This document shows, in pieces, positions 34,501 to 47,210 of a stretch of 64,000 bases of DNA. The notes under the pieces were generated by a model. That model was not told the origin of the DNA and did no database searches. It saw only the letters and a list, made by a program, of their open reading frames with translations. How positions within the stretch are numbered: the first letter of the stretch is position 1; the number at the start of each line of letters is the position of its first letter. The position numbers and the translations under genes are program-made. Source of the stretch: Hymenopellis radicata (Eukaryota > Basidiomycota > Agaricomycetes > Agaricales > Physalacriaceae); contig JADNRX010000112.1 in NCBI GenBank assembly GCA_015501595.1, forward strand, positions 62,001-126,000, in the 5' to 3' direction.

Positions 34501-34637
34501 TTCGGGTGTCGAGTGGCTCCTTTGTTGGTTGGGTTAGAGCAGTGGAGGCCTCATGTCAGCCTGACTCGTTTTTTAAAAGTACAGTGGCATTGTGGGTTTT
34601 ATGTCAATCGAAGTATGTATGCGTATGAAAAGTGAAG

Positions 34638-36864
34638 TCAAAAGTATCGTAATTGTTCGTTACATGTTCGTGAATAGGATTGCGCACGTCCCCCTCTGGG
34701 TAACGCGGGATTACCTCCTGCGCTTGTATTGGTCTCCTTCCCTCTCGTTGACAGGCGCCCGCTTCTTCCAAGAGCTCGGCCCCGCTTTCTGCTGTTCCCG
34801 CTCGGGTCTCTGGCTCGGGGATAGTCCACATCCATTGCGTTGCCGAAGAAAGGGTCGTCTGACACCCGCGTCTCTTTCCGTTCGTCATTCTTGCTCGCGC
34901 CACGGGCGGCGGCCCTTTTCGTGTTGAGCTCTTTGATAAGTTCGGTTACGAAGCAGTGACCGGTGGGATGGTCGGTACTGGAGCACCTCCCACAGTCGAA
35001 AGGGAAATCCAGTGCTCCTATGCCTCCACGACCACTGCGACCTTTGTATTGGCCTCGGTTCGTAATCAGCACGAACGGATTGAAGAAAAGCGGGTTAAGG
35101 AAAGGGGGGTCGATGTAGCCTAGGGCCTTGAATCCGGCGTAGTGGCTCGCGTTCGCACCCATGTAGAGGGGCCGGTACCTCACCGAGTCAATGGTGGCGG
35201 CGATCGCTTGCTCGTCCGTGTACTCGACAGGCAGGCGGTCGCGATGGCTCGCGACAAAGCTCCGGAACTTCGCATTGTTCCGTAGTGAGTTCTGAATAAT
35301 CTCCTTGCCAATCACCACGTCCTGTTTCGAGTCGTCGAGCGTGAGATTCTTGATTGTGAGGTGGTGGGTGGGGATGAAGTTCCTGACATCCAGAACTCCA
35401 AACGAGAGCCCGTTCCGGTGGATGAAGATGGACATGTCTAGCATAAAATCATAGTCGGCCTGCTCGAGACCAGTGACCATAAGGCCGGGAGCGGGGAGCT
35501 GCTCGTCTTTGACCCTCGGCCAGTCGACAGTCTGGAAAATGACGGTATCGTCCGCGTCCATTGCGTCGTCACCTTCGCCTTCCGCCGCGCCTTCGATAGC
35601 TTTGGCGTCCTCCTCGTCGTAATCAATCTCTGGTTCTAATGACGACCGGAAGGGGTGTATGTCGACGTTTGTGGTGTCGATTCCGAAGTCGCTGAACAAG
35701 CGGCGGAGCTCCTTTATATCGAGGCCAATCGCCTCTGGCCTGTATTTCTTGCCAAGGGCAATGAAGACCAGTGCGCAGGGGTCGTTCATCGCCAGCTTTC
35801 CAAAGAAGGAGACTGTGGAGGGGGAGAGGTTCTTTCGGAAGATGTTTGCGGGGGGGTTCCACTCGACAATTCTTCCACCCGACTGGTCGAGGACCTTCGC
35901 GTAGTCTGGATGGGTGGTTACGCGGTTCGGGGTGGCCTGCGTCTGGTCGGGCGCGGCGCTGCTGAAGATATCTTCGATTTCCTTGTCCGCCGTGTAAGGG
36001 TTAGGCGCAAAGGGGTTGACGTCCGCTACCACGGCGTCCTTCTTTTTGCCGCCTGCGGCGGGCGCGGCAGAGGTTGCCTTCTTGACAGGCGGTTCCCCGG
36101 AGTTCGAAGCTTTCGACCCCGCCTCTTTCTTGCGCGCGAGACGTTCCTTGTATGTCGAGAAGGGAGTCCGCACCGGGCTCTCCGGCTGGCGTGTCAAGGC
36201 CTTCTCGCTACCCTCCGACATCTCTTCCTCATCGTGTATACTCTCGGGCGGGGTGAGGTCGCGCGCGCGTTCTTTCCCTTTCCCGTCTGCCAGCGTTTCT
36301 CCCTCGCTCGTTTCCGGTGTCTGTTCCCTGACGTCCTCTTCCCCGATATCTGACAGCTTGTCAGCCTCGTCTTCTGCCGGGACACCGTCAGGAAAAGCCT
36401 TCGCGACTGCTTCGTCTAGAGTTCTGTTAGATGGGTCCGCCTTTGATTACTTTACACCCACCAAAGTCGTCGATAATGGGATCGGTTTGTCCTATCTGAG
36501 GGGGGGGTGGAAGCGGGTCCTCGTCTCCCTCCGATTGAATCTCTGTAGAGAAAGGTGAACAATTTATCGGTTTGGGCGGGTTTCCTTTCATACCTTCCGC
36601 CTGGGTTTTCTTGTTTCCCTGACCCGACGCCGGCGCGTCGTTGAGCATTGCCTCAATCTTGTTGGCGTTGCTCTGGATTGAGTCCATCACTCGGTCTTTC
36701 CTGTTCGCTCTCAGGCGGCTCGCGGCAGTCGATGTCTGGTTGGCTGGAGTGGCGGGTGGCATCGATGCAGATCTTGTACTCCTTGTGTTGGGGTGGTTCG
36801 TCGTAGGCGCAGGGGAGTTCAGAGGCGCTACGCTGGATTTCCTTGTAGAGCTTTTCGCCGACAT
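34638..36864 (-). CDS. LINE ORF1, Gag-like protein with CCHC knuckle (frameshift)
   Basis: Two open segments. 36427-36864 gives 145 aa beginning MSAKSSTRKSSVAPL, low-complexity and basic. The second frame is open from about 36452 to 34638 and includes the 527-aa frame starting at 36221. Its body has ANIFRRKN-like NPPANIFRKNLSPSTVSFFG, an acidic stretch, FRSFVASHRDRLP, and a single zinc knuckle CGRCSSTDHPTGHC (CX2CX4HX4C). Such proteins bind LINE RNA and form the ribonucleoprotein. The two segments overlap by only about 25 nt around 36427-36452 and differ by one base in phase, so the full protein of about 740 aa needs a +1-type shift or reflects one old indel. A run of eight or nine G (plus strand) lies nearby at 36496-36505. 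Confidence 0.75.
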
Positions 36865-37127
36865 GGTGTCGTGCCAGTGTCGAGCTTGTGCAAAGGTTGT
36901 GGATGAAAGAGAGCTTTTTTTTAAAAAGACCCGTCCTTTGATCGATTCCCATCATCTTCCACGTTTCGCACGTGTATGGTATTTGTTTGTTTTGCTGGGT
37001 CCTTCATATATTCATCATGGATCTGGGTTCCTTAAGAGTTATTGTCGTCGTTGCAGCGCATGGTGAGCAAGGAAGTAGTTTAGGGGCTTGGTCCAGGAAC
37101 AAACAATCTTATCGCTGTCTATGTTAT

Positions 37128-38012
37128 CTAATCTGTATATGTGCCTCTCCCTCCGCGACAGCGGCAATCTTCTGCCAAGTGATCCATTCCGAAGCACGTC
37201 CTGCATAAAACATGCATGTAGGCGTCGTCGGCGTCGCCCCATCCATGCGGGATCCTAATTCCCATCTCGTTCAACATGAGGACCATCTCCTTGGTCGCGA
37301 CAATGTCGGCAGTCGTGGGTGGAATGTGTACAATGAACGAGTGCGACGTGTCCAGGTTGAATATGGTTGGACCCGTCAGATGAGGGGAGACATCGAGCGA
37401 CGAGCACATATGCTCTATGATCGCCATCGTCGAGGCGTCTGGGGGGTAGAGATCTCTATTAGCCTCCACAAATTCTCTAACTCTTCCCGACCGTCGGATC
37501 GCACCGGCTACCATGTCGTACACCTTTTCGCAGGACTCCACGCTCTCGTCAAGGGAGAGGTCGGTGACCACCGCCACTATCGTCCGTACGCCATCTCCCG
37601 GGTCATGAAAGGCTAACTGCCATGGAAATTGAGAGGTCTGGGGGAGCACATCAGCCTCGATGAGGGCCACTTTTTCAGCGCTCTGAAGCCCCGTGATTAT
37701 CGCACGTCTCACTGGGAAGTTCCAGCGGGCGTCCTCGTTATGGCTAGGTCGGAGCATTGTGATGGCGGTGTTCGGGGTGGATGGGATCAGGGACTCTAGG
37801 GCGCGCTTCACCCCTCTGTAGAGCTCGTCCTCGTCTGGCTGCGGGCGTATGCCTCCCATGGCGTAAGCGATGATGAGGTCTGTTTCTTTCATGTCTCCGA
37901 AGATGAGCATTTGCTTTTCGTCCACATTCATCAGGTGGGCTGCGGGTGGTAGATGGCGTCTAGTCTTGTGGTACTCCTCGCTTGGAGGATGGGTTGGTGT
38001 GGGCATAGTCAT
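37128..38012 (-). CDS. Extra CCHC Gag-like protein at the LINE 5' end
   Basis: 294-aa intact frame starting MTMPTPTHPPSEEYHKTRR. It has alternating alpha/beta-looking sequence (LIIAYAMGGIRPQPDEDELY, FREFVEANRDLYPPD) and ends with a zinc knuckle CRTCFGMDHLAEDC (CX2CX4HX4C), close to the C-terminus. The FREFVEANRDLYPP block resembles FRSFVASHRDRLP of ORF1, and the knuckle has the same spacing, so it may be a diverged paralogue of the ORF1 core. It lies inside the target duplications, hence belongs to the element. Most LINEs carry only one Gag-like ORF before the polymerase. Confidence 0.7.
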   Translation of the reverse strand: MTMPTPTHPPSEEYHKTRRHLPPAAHLMNVDEKQMLIFGDMKETDLIIAYAMGGIRPQPDEDELYRGVKRALESLIPSTPNTAITMLRPSHNEDARWNFPVRRAIITGLQSAEKVALIEADVLPQTSQFPWQLAFHDPGDGVRTIVAVVTDLSLDESVESCEKVYDMVAGAIRRSGRVREFVEANRDLYPPDASTMAIIEHMCSSLDVSPHLTGPTIFNLDTSHSFIVHIPPTTADIVATKEMVLMLNEMGIRIPHGWGDADDAYMHVLCRTCFGMDHLAEDCRCRGGRGTYTD

Positions 38013-38316
38013 GTCTATGATGGTGGTGCGCGCGTATGTGGCCTTTGAGGCTTTCAGGTCTTGCTTTGTCGTCGGGTATCGGGCCGTGGCCCGGTCGTAT
38101 TAGTCCCGTGTTTCGACGCGTCTTGGACGCGTCTCGTCTATAGGTCCCTGGTGTCTGTAGCGGGCGATGTCGTCGTGGTTTCGTCTGGGTCGACTTTATA
38201 TGTCTAGTTCGGGGCGTTATGCCAATGGGTTTCGGGGGGGCAGCTCGGTGGCTCATTCAACCCTTGCCTTTGTTAAAAGTGGCTCACATGGTGGTGTGAG
38301 TACAAGGGGCCCCTCC

Positions 38317-38329
38317 GAAACGGAGGTCG
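38317..38329. repeat. Right target-site duplication of the LINE
   Basis: GAAACGGAGGTCG, the partner of 28797-28809, adjoining the 5' end of the minus-strand LINE. Confidence 0.85.
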
Positions 38330-38782
38330 TGAGACGCATCTTTCGGAGAACTAGGGTGATTGCGCGCGAACTAAAGTGGTCTATACGTGGTATCAATCTT
38401 AGCTCGCAATATCCATGTACGTGTCGGTTCAAGTGGCGTTAAATATTTTTACGAAGGTCGTTTGCATAGTAAAGCTGGGTGGTCTTCGTACTCGCGGCAT
38501 ACCATAAGCCGCAGATGCTTGAACGTGGTACCATTACGCGAACACGTCGGAAGGAACTTGGAGGATGAAAACGAAATGGAAGTGATATCTTAAAAGATGA
38601 TCAAGGACAGGAACATTTTGAATGGAAAAATCCTCAACCCGGTGCGGGATGCCAGCCTTTGCCAGGGTTACGCACCGAGAGTCTCTGCATCTAGCAGGTC
38701 CAGAGAATGCAAGCTCGACAAAAGGAGGGTGCAAAAGGGTTTTACAGACATGACACCATTTGAGGAAAGTCCCAATTTTCTC

Positions 38783-38790
38783 TATATAAG
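38783..38790 (+). promoter_or_regulatory. Candidate TATA box of the secreted-protein gene
   Basis: TATATAAG, 68 bp before the start codon at 38851. Confidence 0.5.
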
Positions 38791-38850
38791 CCAACTGAAC
38801 AAGCCAGAATCCTCAGACTGCAGTCCACCAGCCTCTTTCGCATAAACAAC

Positions 38851-39301
38851 ATGTTCAAGCTCACCGCCACCTTCTTCGCTCTGCTCACGACCACCGCCTT
38901 GGCGATGTCCGTCGTGAACCGTGCGGAGAGCATCTCTCCCATCGCTTCGAACTCCGGCATCGAGCCCGGTCCCGATGCCATCACCATCTTCAAGACGTGC
39001 ACCGATATCAACTTCGGGGGTTCTGCGTCGTCTGGACCTCGGACGTCTTGCCCTCCGGATGCGGCAGCCTGAGTGCGGCCGGACAACAAGACTCCGTCTC
39101 GAGCGCCTCGACTCCTGCGGGCATCGCGTGTACCCTGTTCGAGTAAGCAGTTTGTGCTACCAGCATGCATAGTCGTTGACTTCTACGCTCAGAGACGCGG
39201 GGTGCTCGGGAAGAACTCAGCTTGTCGTTGGAACCATCAACGACTTGAGGACCGTCGGGTTCCAGGACACCGCGACGTCTTTCAACTGCCGTTCTGCTTG
39301 A
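38851..39301 (+). pseudogene. Small secreted cysteine-containing protein, one frameshift
   Basis: Starts MFKLTATFFALLTTTALAMS, a clear signal peptide. The mature part carries TIFKTCTDINFGG, then FCVVWTSDVLPSGCGSL and TPAGIACTLFE. A short intron (GTAAGC to CTCAG, about 39144-39190) follows, then DAGCSGRTQLVV, TINDLRTVGF and SFNCRSA. About six spaced cysteines and a length near 140 aa fit the many small secreted proteins of basidiomycetes; no enzymatic motif is visible. INFGG and FCVVW lie in different frames at about 39015-39025 in a run of five G. An intron there is not credible, so one indel has broken this copy, or the sequence has an error. Confidence 0.6.
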
Positions 39302-39878
39302 ACGGAAGTTGTGCTCAGCGACATTTAAGGTGATATATTTCTCCAGAACAAAAAATGATCTAAAGCTAACAGCACCCAGCCATAGCTGATTTTTTGAAGC
39401 TTTCAGTTTTTTTCCCTTCGTTTTCAATATTCGGTGTTATAAGAGAAATTGAGTTGTACCTACTTATTTGTTTGAAAGTTGCTTTCCGCATATTCTTAAA
39501 GTGTCGCGGTGCTGCGTGAGAACCCTTACCTTCGGTACAAACGGTACCCCGAGGACAAGCTGGCCACCACCATATACTACTCAGCAAGGCAGTAGACCGT
39601 GAAGAGAAAGCACCAGATCAGTGTGTGCATGGTGGGAAAAGGGGTTTGCAAAGCATCATCAAAGTCGTCTCAGACGCAGCTAAGGATACGCCGCCACTTC
39701 TATCAAAGTCGTTCGTGCAATGATCACCGCGCTGGACGGACTCGACGCGTAGGTGCCTTCATAATAATTACACACTGTATCTTCATAATCGGACACCGAC
39801 TCGGACGACAGCGGAATAGATAGTAGGATAACCCACGAGCACGATGATCAGCGTAGTCCCAGCAGCAATTGTCGGTCA
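39302..39878. other. Intergenic, nothing recognised
   Basis: Between the secreted-protein gene and the F-box remnant. Only short ORFs; no repeat family recognised. Confidence 0.35.
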
Positions 39879-40346
39879 TCAGTTCTGAGTATTGCACACA
39901 AGATTCAGAACGGGAGAAGAATAGCCATCATGATCAGAGATGTTGAAAGGTATGAGCGTGTCGGCCGTAGTTCGTGAGAAGGTGGTAGAGTGCCCGGCAC
40001 GTCTGCGATAAAGCGAAGATAACATCAAACTTGATACGATACTCCTCAGGGAGTATCCCTGATTGCATGCATGGGATGGGCAGGGTAGGCAAGATAGAAT
40101 CTCTAGGTGAAGTTCCATCGGAAAGGTAGGCAGACCCTTCGTGTTCGCGTCGGGAGGCAGAGGTGGGCGCCAGGAAAGCGCCACTGGTTCAGATGCATCC
40201 GATGGTTCATCATCACCCGACAGCTTCCTCCTAACGCGTCCTTTCTTGGGTTCAACCGATGACTTGTTCTTGTGGCCGATCGTCACAGTCAGTTGTCGCT
40301 TGGATTGCCTCCTGGTGGTTTCCTTTATAGTAGGTGCCTTGGGCAT
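39879..40346 (-). pseudogene. F-box protein fragment
   Basis: The frame begins MPKAPTIKETTRRQSKRQL with a basic, disordered N-terminus. It then reaches an F-box-like start LPTFPMELHLEILSCLP at about residues 92-108. The expected continuation (EYRIKFDVIFALSQTCRALY, then HLLTNYGRHAHTFQHL) is present just downstream at about 40060-39935 but in another frame, and it then meets a stop. The gene is therefore frame-shifted and truncated, or an unrecognised intron lies near 40065. This is the third damaged F-box gene in the window. Confidence 0.55.
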
Positions 40347-40643
40347 TGAGAGATAGGTTGGGATAGTAGCTGAAGAGACGCGTTATAAGACGTGGCAGTT
40401 AAAAGCAAGCCCATTTCAAGTCTCATTGTCGCCAAAACGCACGGATCACGTGATGGCACCCGTCCACCCATTGTTGAATTTCAATCCCAATTTTTCCCCA
40501 TATAAGGCCTATCGGCATTGTATGCCCTTCTGAGATATGAACTTGAATGCACATCATATGCGACGAGTGCTCACGGAAGGTTTATTGTCACCGCCACGGA
40601 ACTCGGGAGAACAACACTTCTACAGAGTCTAACAGAACTCCAT

Positions 40644-41989
<1,346 letters not shown>

Positions 41990-43337
41990 TGTTACTTGAG
42001 AAGGTGGGCGAGGTTGTTGAACAATATCCATTCCTCAACTTCCAATAAATAGCAAGCTAAAGGGTGCTATACTTAGAACGCATACGCATCCGTCTATAAA
42101 CATCAGTTTCATGATTCAAACATCAGAGATAAAGGCGGAACGAACAACTTTGTGCAATCAAGAGATGATTGTCAGTCGCCTCGGTTAAATGCAAAAGGAA
42201 GTGCTGCTGGTTCAATAACGCGATGTAGATGACTGCAGCTGGGCTCGTCCGGAAGGAGTACTGAGCACCTCTTCGGGCCATCAGCAGCAAGTCCTCTCAA
42301 TATCTTTCGAGTCGATGCACCAATTGACATCAAAGCCATGCTGGGACAGAAGTCCTATGCCACAAACACGAACTCTAGTTAATTGATTCATTCATGTGAG
42401 CGTCTACTCCGAATCATGCACGAGAATGAGTCCCATGAACAAATGGCACTCACAGAATGTCATCACGAGCTGAAACGAGGATCGGATAAGGCTCCGGTAC
42501 GGATAGTTTGGACAGACGCGGACGTGTAGCCTTGTGGCGGATCCGCGTAGCACACTCAAAAGAAAGATGTGCTTTCTGTCGTAGCATTCGTCTGGCTGTG
42601 GAAGGTTCCGTCTGGGGGACGTTAAGGAAGGGTGAATAAAACACTAGTCGGTGTACTCACAGTCGAGAACTAGTCTCGTAAACCCGCCTCTGCGAGAGAG
42701 AAAAGAGAATGCGCGTTTTGTCTCTGTGTAGAGAACTACGGTCTGACTACACGCGAGGCGGGTTGGCGGTGAATAGACCACCCAAGTCCCAGTCTCTGTG
42801 GTCATCTCGAGAGTCACTACGAGTAGACCCGATCGTTGACGATCAACTTTGCAATTGAACATTGAGCATCGCGAAAAAAGAGCAAATAGAGGAACGAAGG
42901 GTAAGGTCAACGAGAGAAGTTCTATTAGTGGGCGTTGTAGATCCTGTGTAATTTTATTCCATGTCAGTGGAGCCTCGGGTTGAAGCTAAAACGACCAATG
43001 AGCGACTTGAACGTCGTTCGTCGTTGACATGGATTGATGAAGCAGGTTAGAAACAGCTCCGATACGGGCCGCAGGTCCGACCCGATTGCTACGTCATCAC
43101 GTGCTTGCTTGTATCTTTTCTTCAAGTTCTAAAACTTCAGCCACATACAACAACAACAACATTTGCTGGCACGGCGCACGCATCTTTCAATCAACGTGAG
43201 ACTTCACGAATGCCCAGGGCTCCCATCACGAAGCATACTGCCGTGAAGCAGAGAAACAGCACGCCAACTAGTTCTCGTAAACCCAGGTCGGCCAAGAAAC
43301 GACACATCTTAATTTATTTCCTCCTTTTGCCCTAGTT
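41990..43337. other. Intergenic including OYE-duplication flank
   Basis: 41990-42427 is the 5' flank of the OYE gene and is also duplicated at 5398-5817. From 42430 to 43337 I see short ORFs on both strands but nothing with a domain or intron structure. Confidence 0.45.
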
Positions 43338-44386
43338 CTAAATCCTTAATACAGCGCTGAACCTTAGTCGCATGTACATCATCGCCCAGTTACCTTGACT
43401 ATCCCTACAATCGACTTTGCAAATCTCATGCACTTCATCCATGATTGACTCTGCCTCCTCATCGGACATATCCTGCAAGAAAGAGCTCCGCACGAACGTC
43501 ATCAGCCACCCTTTGACATCTGTCGGTAGAGGGGTGAAACGGGGCACTAGCGTGACTTCGCTTGGGTCGAAGGATTCAGACTTGAGGAGCTATAAAACCC
43601 GACGTAAGTACAACTATCACGTCTGCGTTACAATCACACTGACCTCTTTGTAGTCCTCTTCAGAGGGGAAGAACCACGGGTCCAACTTTTCGGGGTCATA
43701 TCCTCGCGATTTTAGGACACGATGCAAGGTTCCTCGGATTCCTGTCTCGTACATCAGAACCGGCATGAGTCTTCTCACCTACGGACCCACCAATACAGTT
43801 CATGAAGCCTCCCATCTCTCCCACGAAACGTCCACCTGGCTTCAAGACACGCTTAGCACTCTTGAGTACGCCCCTAGGATCACGTTTGCACCAGTGCAAC
43901 GCCGCGTTCGTGAACACAGCGTCATACTTCACGTCAGGCGCGCCTGGAAGCTCCGGCAAGTCTTGAATATCAGCCACGAACGTGTACAGAAGCCCTCGTC
44001 CTTTCGCAGACGCAATCTATAAAACCATTGTCAATACATTCTCGTCGACGCGGATTGCTTCGAACCATGCTCTCGCTGAAATCGACACCAACAACTAATC
44101 CTCCCTCTGCTTGCTTTACGATTTTCTCGATCTCCACCGTCAGCTCTCCACTCCCACACCCAAAATCCATGATCTTCTCCCCAGGTTGGGGCGCGAGCAT
44201 ACCAACAACTGGAGCCGTAAACTTGTTGGAGTACACGAATGCAGCGTGTTTATTGTACAGGTTGGGAGACCAGCCCGTCGCGTCGGAGTCTGTCGCCATG
44301 TCGAATGTCGTGTCGATGTGCCTTTGCTGTATCTCTGTCGAGATATACTCAGGCCGAAGGCCAGATGGACGCTCTTTTTGAAGCAT
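43338..44386 (-). CDS. Class I SAM-dependent methyltransferase
   Basis: Four exons, 44066-44386, 43791-44016, 43644-43741 and 43338-43589, splice in phase to 298 aa. If the start is at the internal methionine MATDSDATGW (44299) the protein is 269 aa. The Rossmann fold is clear: motif I MDFGCGSGELT, motif II acidic residue in VVGVDFSESM, VADIQDLPELPG, motif IV DAVFTNAALHWC, and post-motif VLKPGGRFVGEMGG. The C-terminal cap has DPWFFPSEEDY and GNWAMMYMRLR. The pattern resembles trans-aconitate/ubiE-like small-molecule methyltransferases. Substrate unknown. Complete, no damage seen. Confidence 0.85.
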
Positions 44387-45249
44387 CTTCCTGTCTTATC
44401 TTTCGGCGTATGTGGTCCATCGGCCGAAACAGGAACCTTTAATGCTTTGGCCTTGTCGGCCGATGTCCGCTTGAAAGCGATGGTGAACTCTTGGAGCTCA
44501 GTTATTACGCATACCAGAGCTTCATGCGAGAAACAATGCGTCTATGCGCAGGATGGTACGGGGGAATCGTCGCTCCCTGAAGTGGTCTGTACTGTGGCGT
44601 GGCGGCTTCGCTAAAATGTGCCGATTTTTTTTTGAGGATTTGAGGAATGAGTAACGAACCATCAATCTTGGCTTCGGAGGCTACTCATTAACTGTACGTT
44701 TCTTAAGTATTCTCATCAAGCGCATTGACTTGAAATTGCACAGGACGTCGGGGGCCCCGGCAATTACCTTACTAGTTTCACATCTATTTTAGCGACGTAC
44801 TGTTCCTGCAAGGCCAACTTGACTTGCTTCCTGCAGGTTGACGAATACTCAATGAATCGATGATGAGCGAACAGATGATGCATTGATGTCTCCGGGCGGC
44901 GAACTCCAACTTCGAGCGCTCATGGAGCGGCATCCCGGCTAGGGTAAAATCACACTTATTTTCAAGCCTATTGTCATTGAAGGAGTGGTATGCGACTCGC
45001 CACACTGTACAACAGCCAGACCCCAGCACTCGGTTTACTAGCCTTTTCACAGTTCTCAGTTCTCTACATCGACACTCATGGTTTTAGGGCTTCTCGGACA
45101 CGACTTTCATCGTGGATAACACTGCCAAGAAGGTATTGTATTACAGACTGTTCCAGATCAGCGGGGGTGGGTCATCCTCGTTTCTCTGGTTGCCCTGAAA
45201 AGGCGCTGAACTTCGTTCCACTCTTTTTGCCCACTTCCGTCCCCCCGCC
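44387..45249. other. Intergenic
   Basis: Upstream regions of two divergently transcribed genes, the methyltransferase and the membrane protein. No further gene supported. Confidence 0.4.
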
Positions 45250-46847
45250 ATGACGAAGGGCCCTCGTCGTATCGCGGTCGACGACGCCGACGTCAGCCGT
45301 ATACACTATTCTGGAAACTGGACCACTGAGAACGGCGCCCATGACGATATCTCGAAAGTATACGGTCCCACATACGAGCACACGCAGCATGGAACTATCG
45401 CTGATGGAGCCAGCATTTCGTTCCTTTTCAATGGTACGTCTGCGCACTTGTGATATAGCTTCAAGCGCTGACTTGTCGTCAGGTTCTTCCATTCAAGTCT
45501 TCGGCTCGTGGGACCAGGACCACAACGAGACTTTACCCTCCTGGGAGTGCTTCGTTGACAGTGTTAAAATCGAGAAGCGGGAGCCTGTCCCACCATCGAC
45601 CAACCAGAATGAGCTCTGCTGGGATGACAATATCGATGGCACGCAGGAACACGCGTTGACCGTTAACATCACCACGCCAAGTAACGTTAACACCTTGTTT
45701 TGGTTCGATTACATCGTTTATACGCCGTACGATGATGACTTGTACAACCACACGACTATGTGGCTTGGGAAGGACGACAATGCCATCACTTACGGCGGGG
45801 GTTGGGAGGATAGTGGTGATGCCAGAATGGTTGCGGCGAAGGGCGCGAGTCTCTCGGCAAAGTTTAATGGTGAGTAAACACGCCTGTTCTATCGTTCTAT
45901 CCACGGTTTCTCACTCGCGTATAGGTTCCTCTATCCGAATGGTCGGTCCTATAAAGAACGCTACCTATGCATCAGTGGCAGAGTATTCCATTGATGGTGG
46001 CACTGCTTCCACATTTTCCATCAGTAAAAACGATGGCACGTACGACATGCTGTGGAGTCAGACGATTTTTGAGTCGGGTCAGCTCAGCACGGATAAAGAG
46101 CACACGTTAACCGTGCAGTGGGACGGGGAGGCTAGCTACGCGCAGCAGTTCGGGATCGAGAACTTCTACATCGACACGCCGACGTACGCTGCCACGAGTG
46201 ATGACTCGGACGATTCTTCCACTCCCATAGCGGCAATTGTCGGTGGCGTGGTTGGAGGTATCGTTTTGTTAGCTGCAATAGCAGGATTCCTGTGGTTCTG
46301 GCGGAGGAGACATAGTTATTCGTCTGTGTCCGAGACAGACTTCGACCTCTCCGGTCCGCAAAACGATCCATTTTCTGCCCGGCATTCCTTCTTCGCGTCC
46401 TCCGATCGTTTAAATGCAACCGTGATCTCGTATGATCCCTACACGGAGTCGCCCGCCGGGACTATGACGATGACCGCCTCCTCCAAAAGGGCCAGCGTGC
46501 GCACGTCGTATTCTGGTGCTCCGTCTGTAAGCGGAAGCATGTCGGCTTCTCCAACGAGTGCAGGCTTCACACCTACTTCGGGGTACTTCATGCCCGCTGG
46601 TGCTCAATCCCGAAAATCAACGACGCTGTCTCCTCCGCCGACTGATGAGAGCGTACTTGTTGCGATGAAGAATGAGCAATCGTATGCTGTTCGTCGAGCA
46701 TCGAGCATGTCTTCTGCATCTGCGTCAGCGTCAGCGTCCAGCTCTGGGTCTTCTCCAACACAGTTCCGGAAACATCAGGATAGCGGGCTGAGGGTAACCA
46801 ACAACGGAGAGGTGGTGGATTTGCCTCCTGATTACCAACCGTCATGA
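45250..46847 (+). CDS. Single-pass membrane protein with two beta-rich repeats
   Basis: Three exons, 45250-45433, 45483-45869 and 45925-46847, join in phase to 497 aa. The extracellular-looking half has two related units: one around SISFLFNGSSIQVFGSWDQD and one around SLSAKFNGSSIRMVGPI. Each follows a DD.D..I.Y.G.W-like strand, and NxT/S sites such as NET, NIT and NHT are present. A transmembrane helix follows (AAIVGGVVGGIVLLAAIAGF) with a WRRRHSY stop-transfer, and then a Ser-rich cytosolic tail with ASASASASSSGSS. Proteins of this design are frequent in agaricomycetes and resemble cell-surface sensors, but their role is not established. No signal peptide is visible from this start, so an upstream exon may be missing. 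Confidence 0.75.
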
Positions 46848-47169
46848 TGAAGGAGGCGAGGGGTTTTCTATCTATTCGCATCACGGACAGACAACGAACT
46901 TGTACATTCATTCCTCAGGCAGTACTTGCTTGATCTATATCTATTTCTCATATTTATTATTTCATCCTCGGGCGTTTCTTGATACTTCATTTCGGCCTGT
47001 GTTATATTCTTATGTTGTTTTACATATCAGGACTCTACAATGCAGTAACGACGACCTCCCAACCAACCCGTCTTGAATAATGGGGTTATGATCGAGGAGG
47101 CGCTCCTTTACATGTGGCGAGAATTCAAGTGGTCAGTGGGTATAGTTGAGTTGCGTCTCTTGGTGTCCA

Positions 47170-47210
47170 GGCAACATGGCTGAGCGTGTACTACGACAGG
47201 CCTTGTAACC
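47170..47210 (+). repeat. R3 copy 1
   Basis: GGCAACATGGCTGAGCGTG ... ACAGGCCTTGTAACC. The arms are partly complementary; this copy has the form closest to a tRNA A-box (TGGCTGAGCG). Confidence 0.55.

Larger units (their letters stand above)
28810..38316 (-). mobile_element. Full-length non-LTR retrotransposon (LINE), 9.5 kb
   Basis: Bounded by a 13-bp target-site duplication GAAACGGAGGTCG on both sides. The 3' end on the minus strand is a poly(A) run, seen as twelve T at 28810-28821. From its 5' end the element encodes a CCHC protein (37128-38012), a Gag-like ORF1 with a CCHC knuckle (34638-36864), a small basic ORF (34186-34500), an APE-endonuclease/reverse-transcriptase ORF (30593-34072) and RNase H-like and C-terminal segments (28925-30600). 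The order and the APE plus RNase H combination fit the Tad1-like or a related fungal LINE clade. Frameshifts show that this copy is probably no longer autonomous, though the perfect target duplication and open RT frame suggest modest age. Confidence 0.9.
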
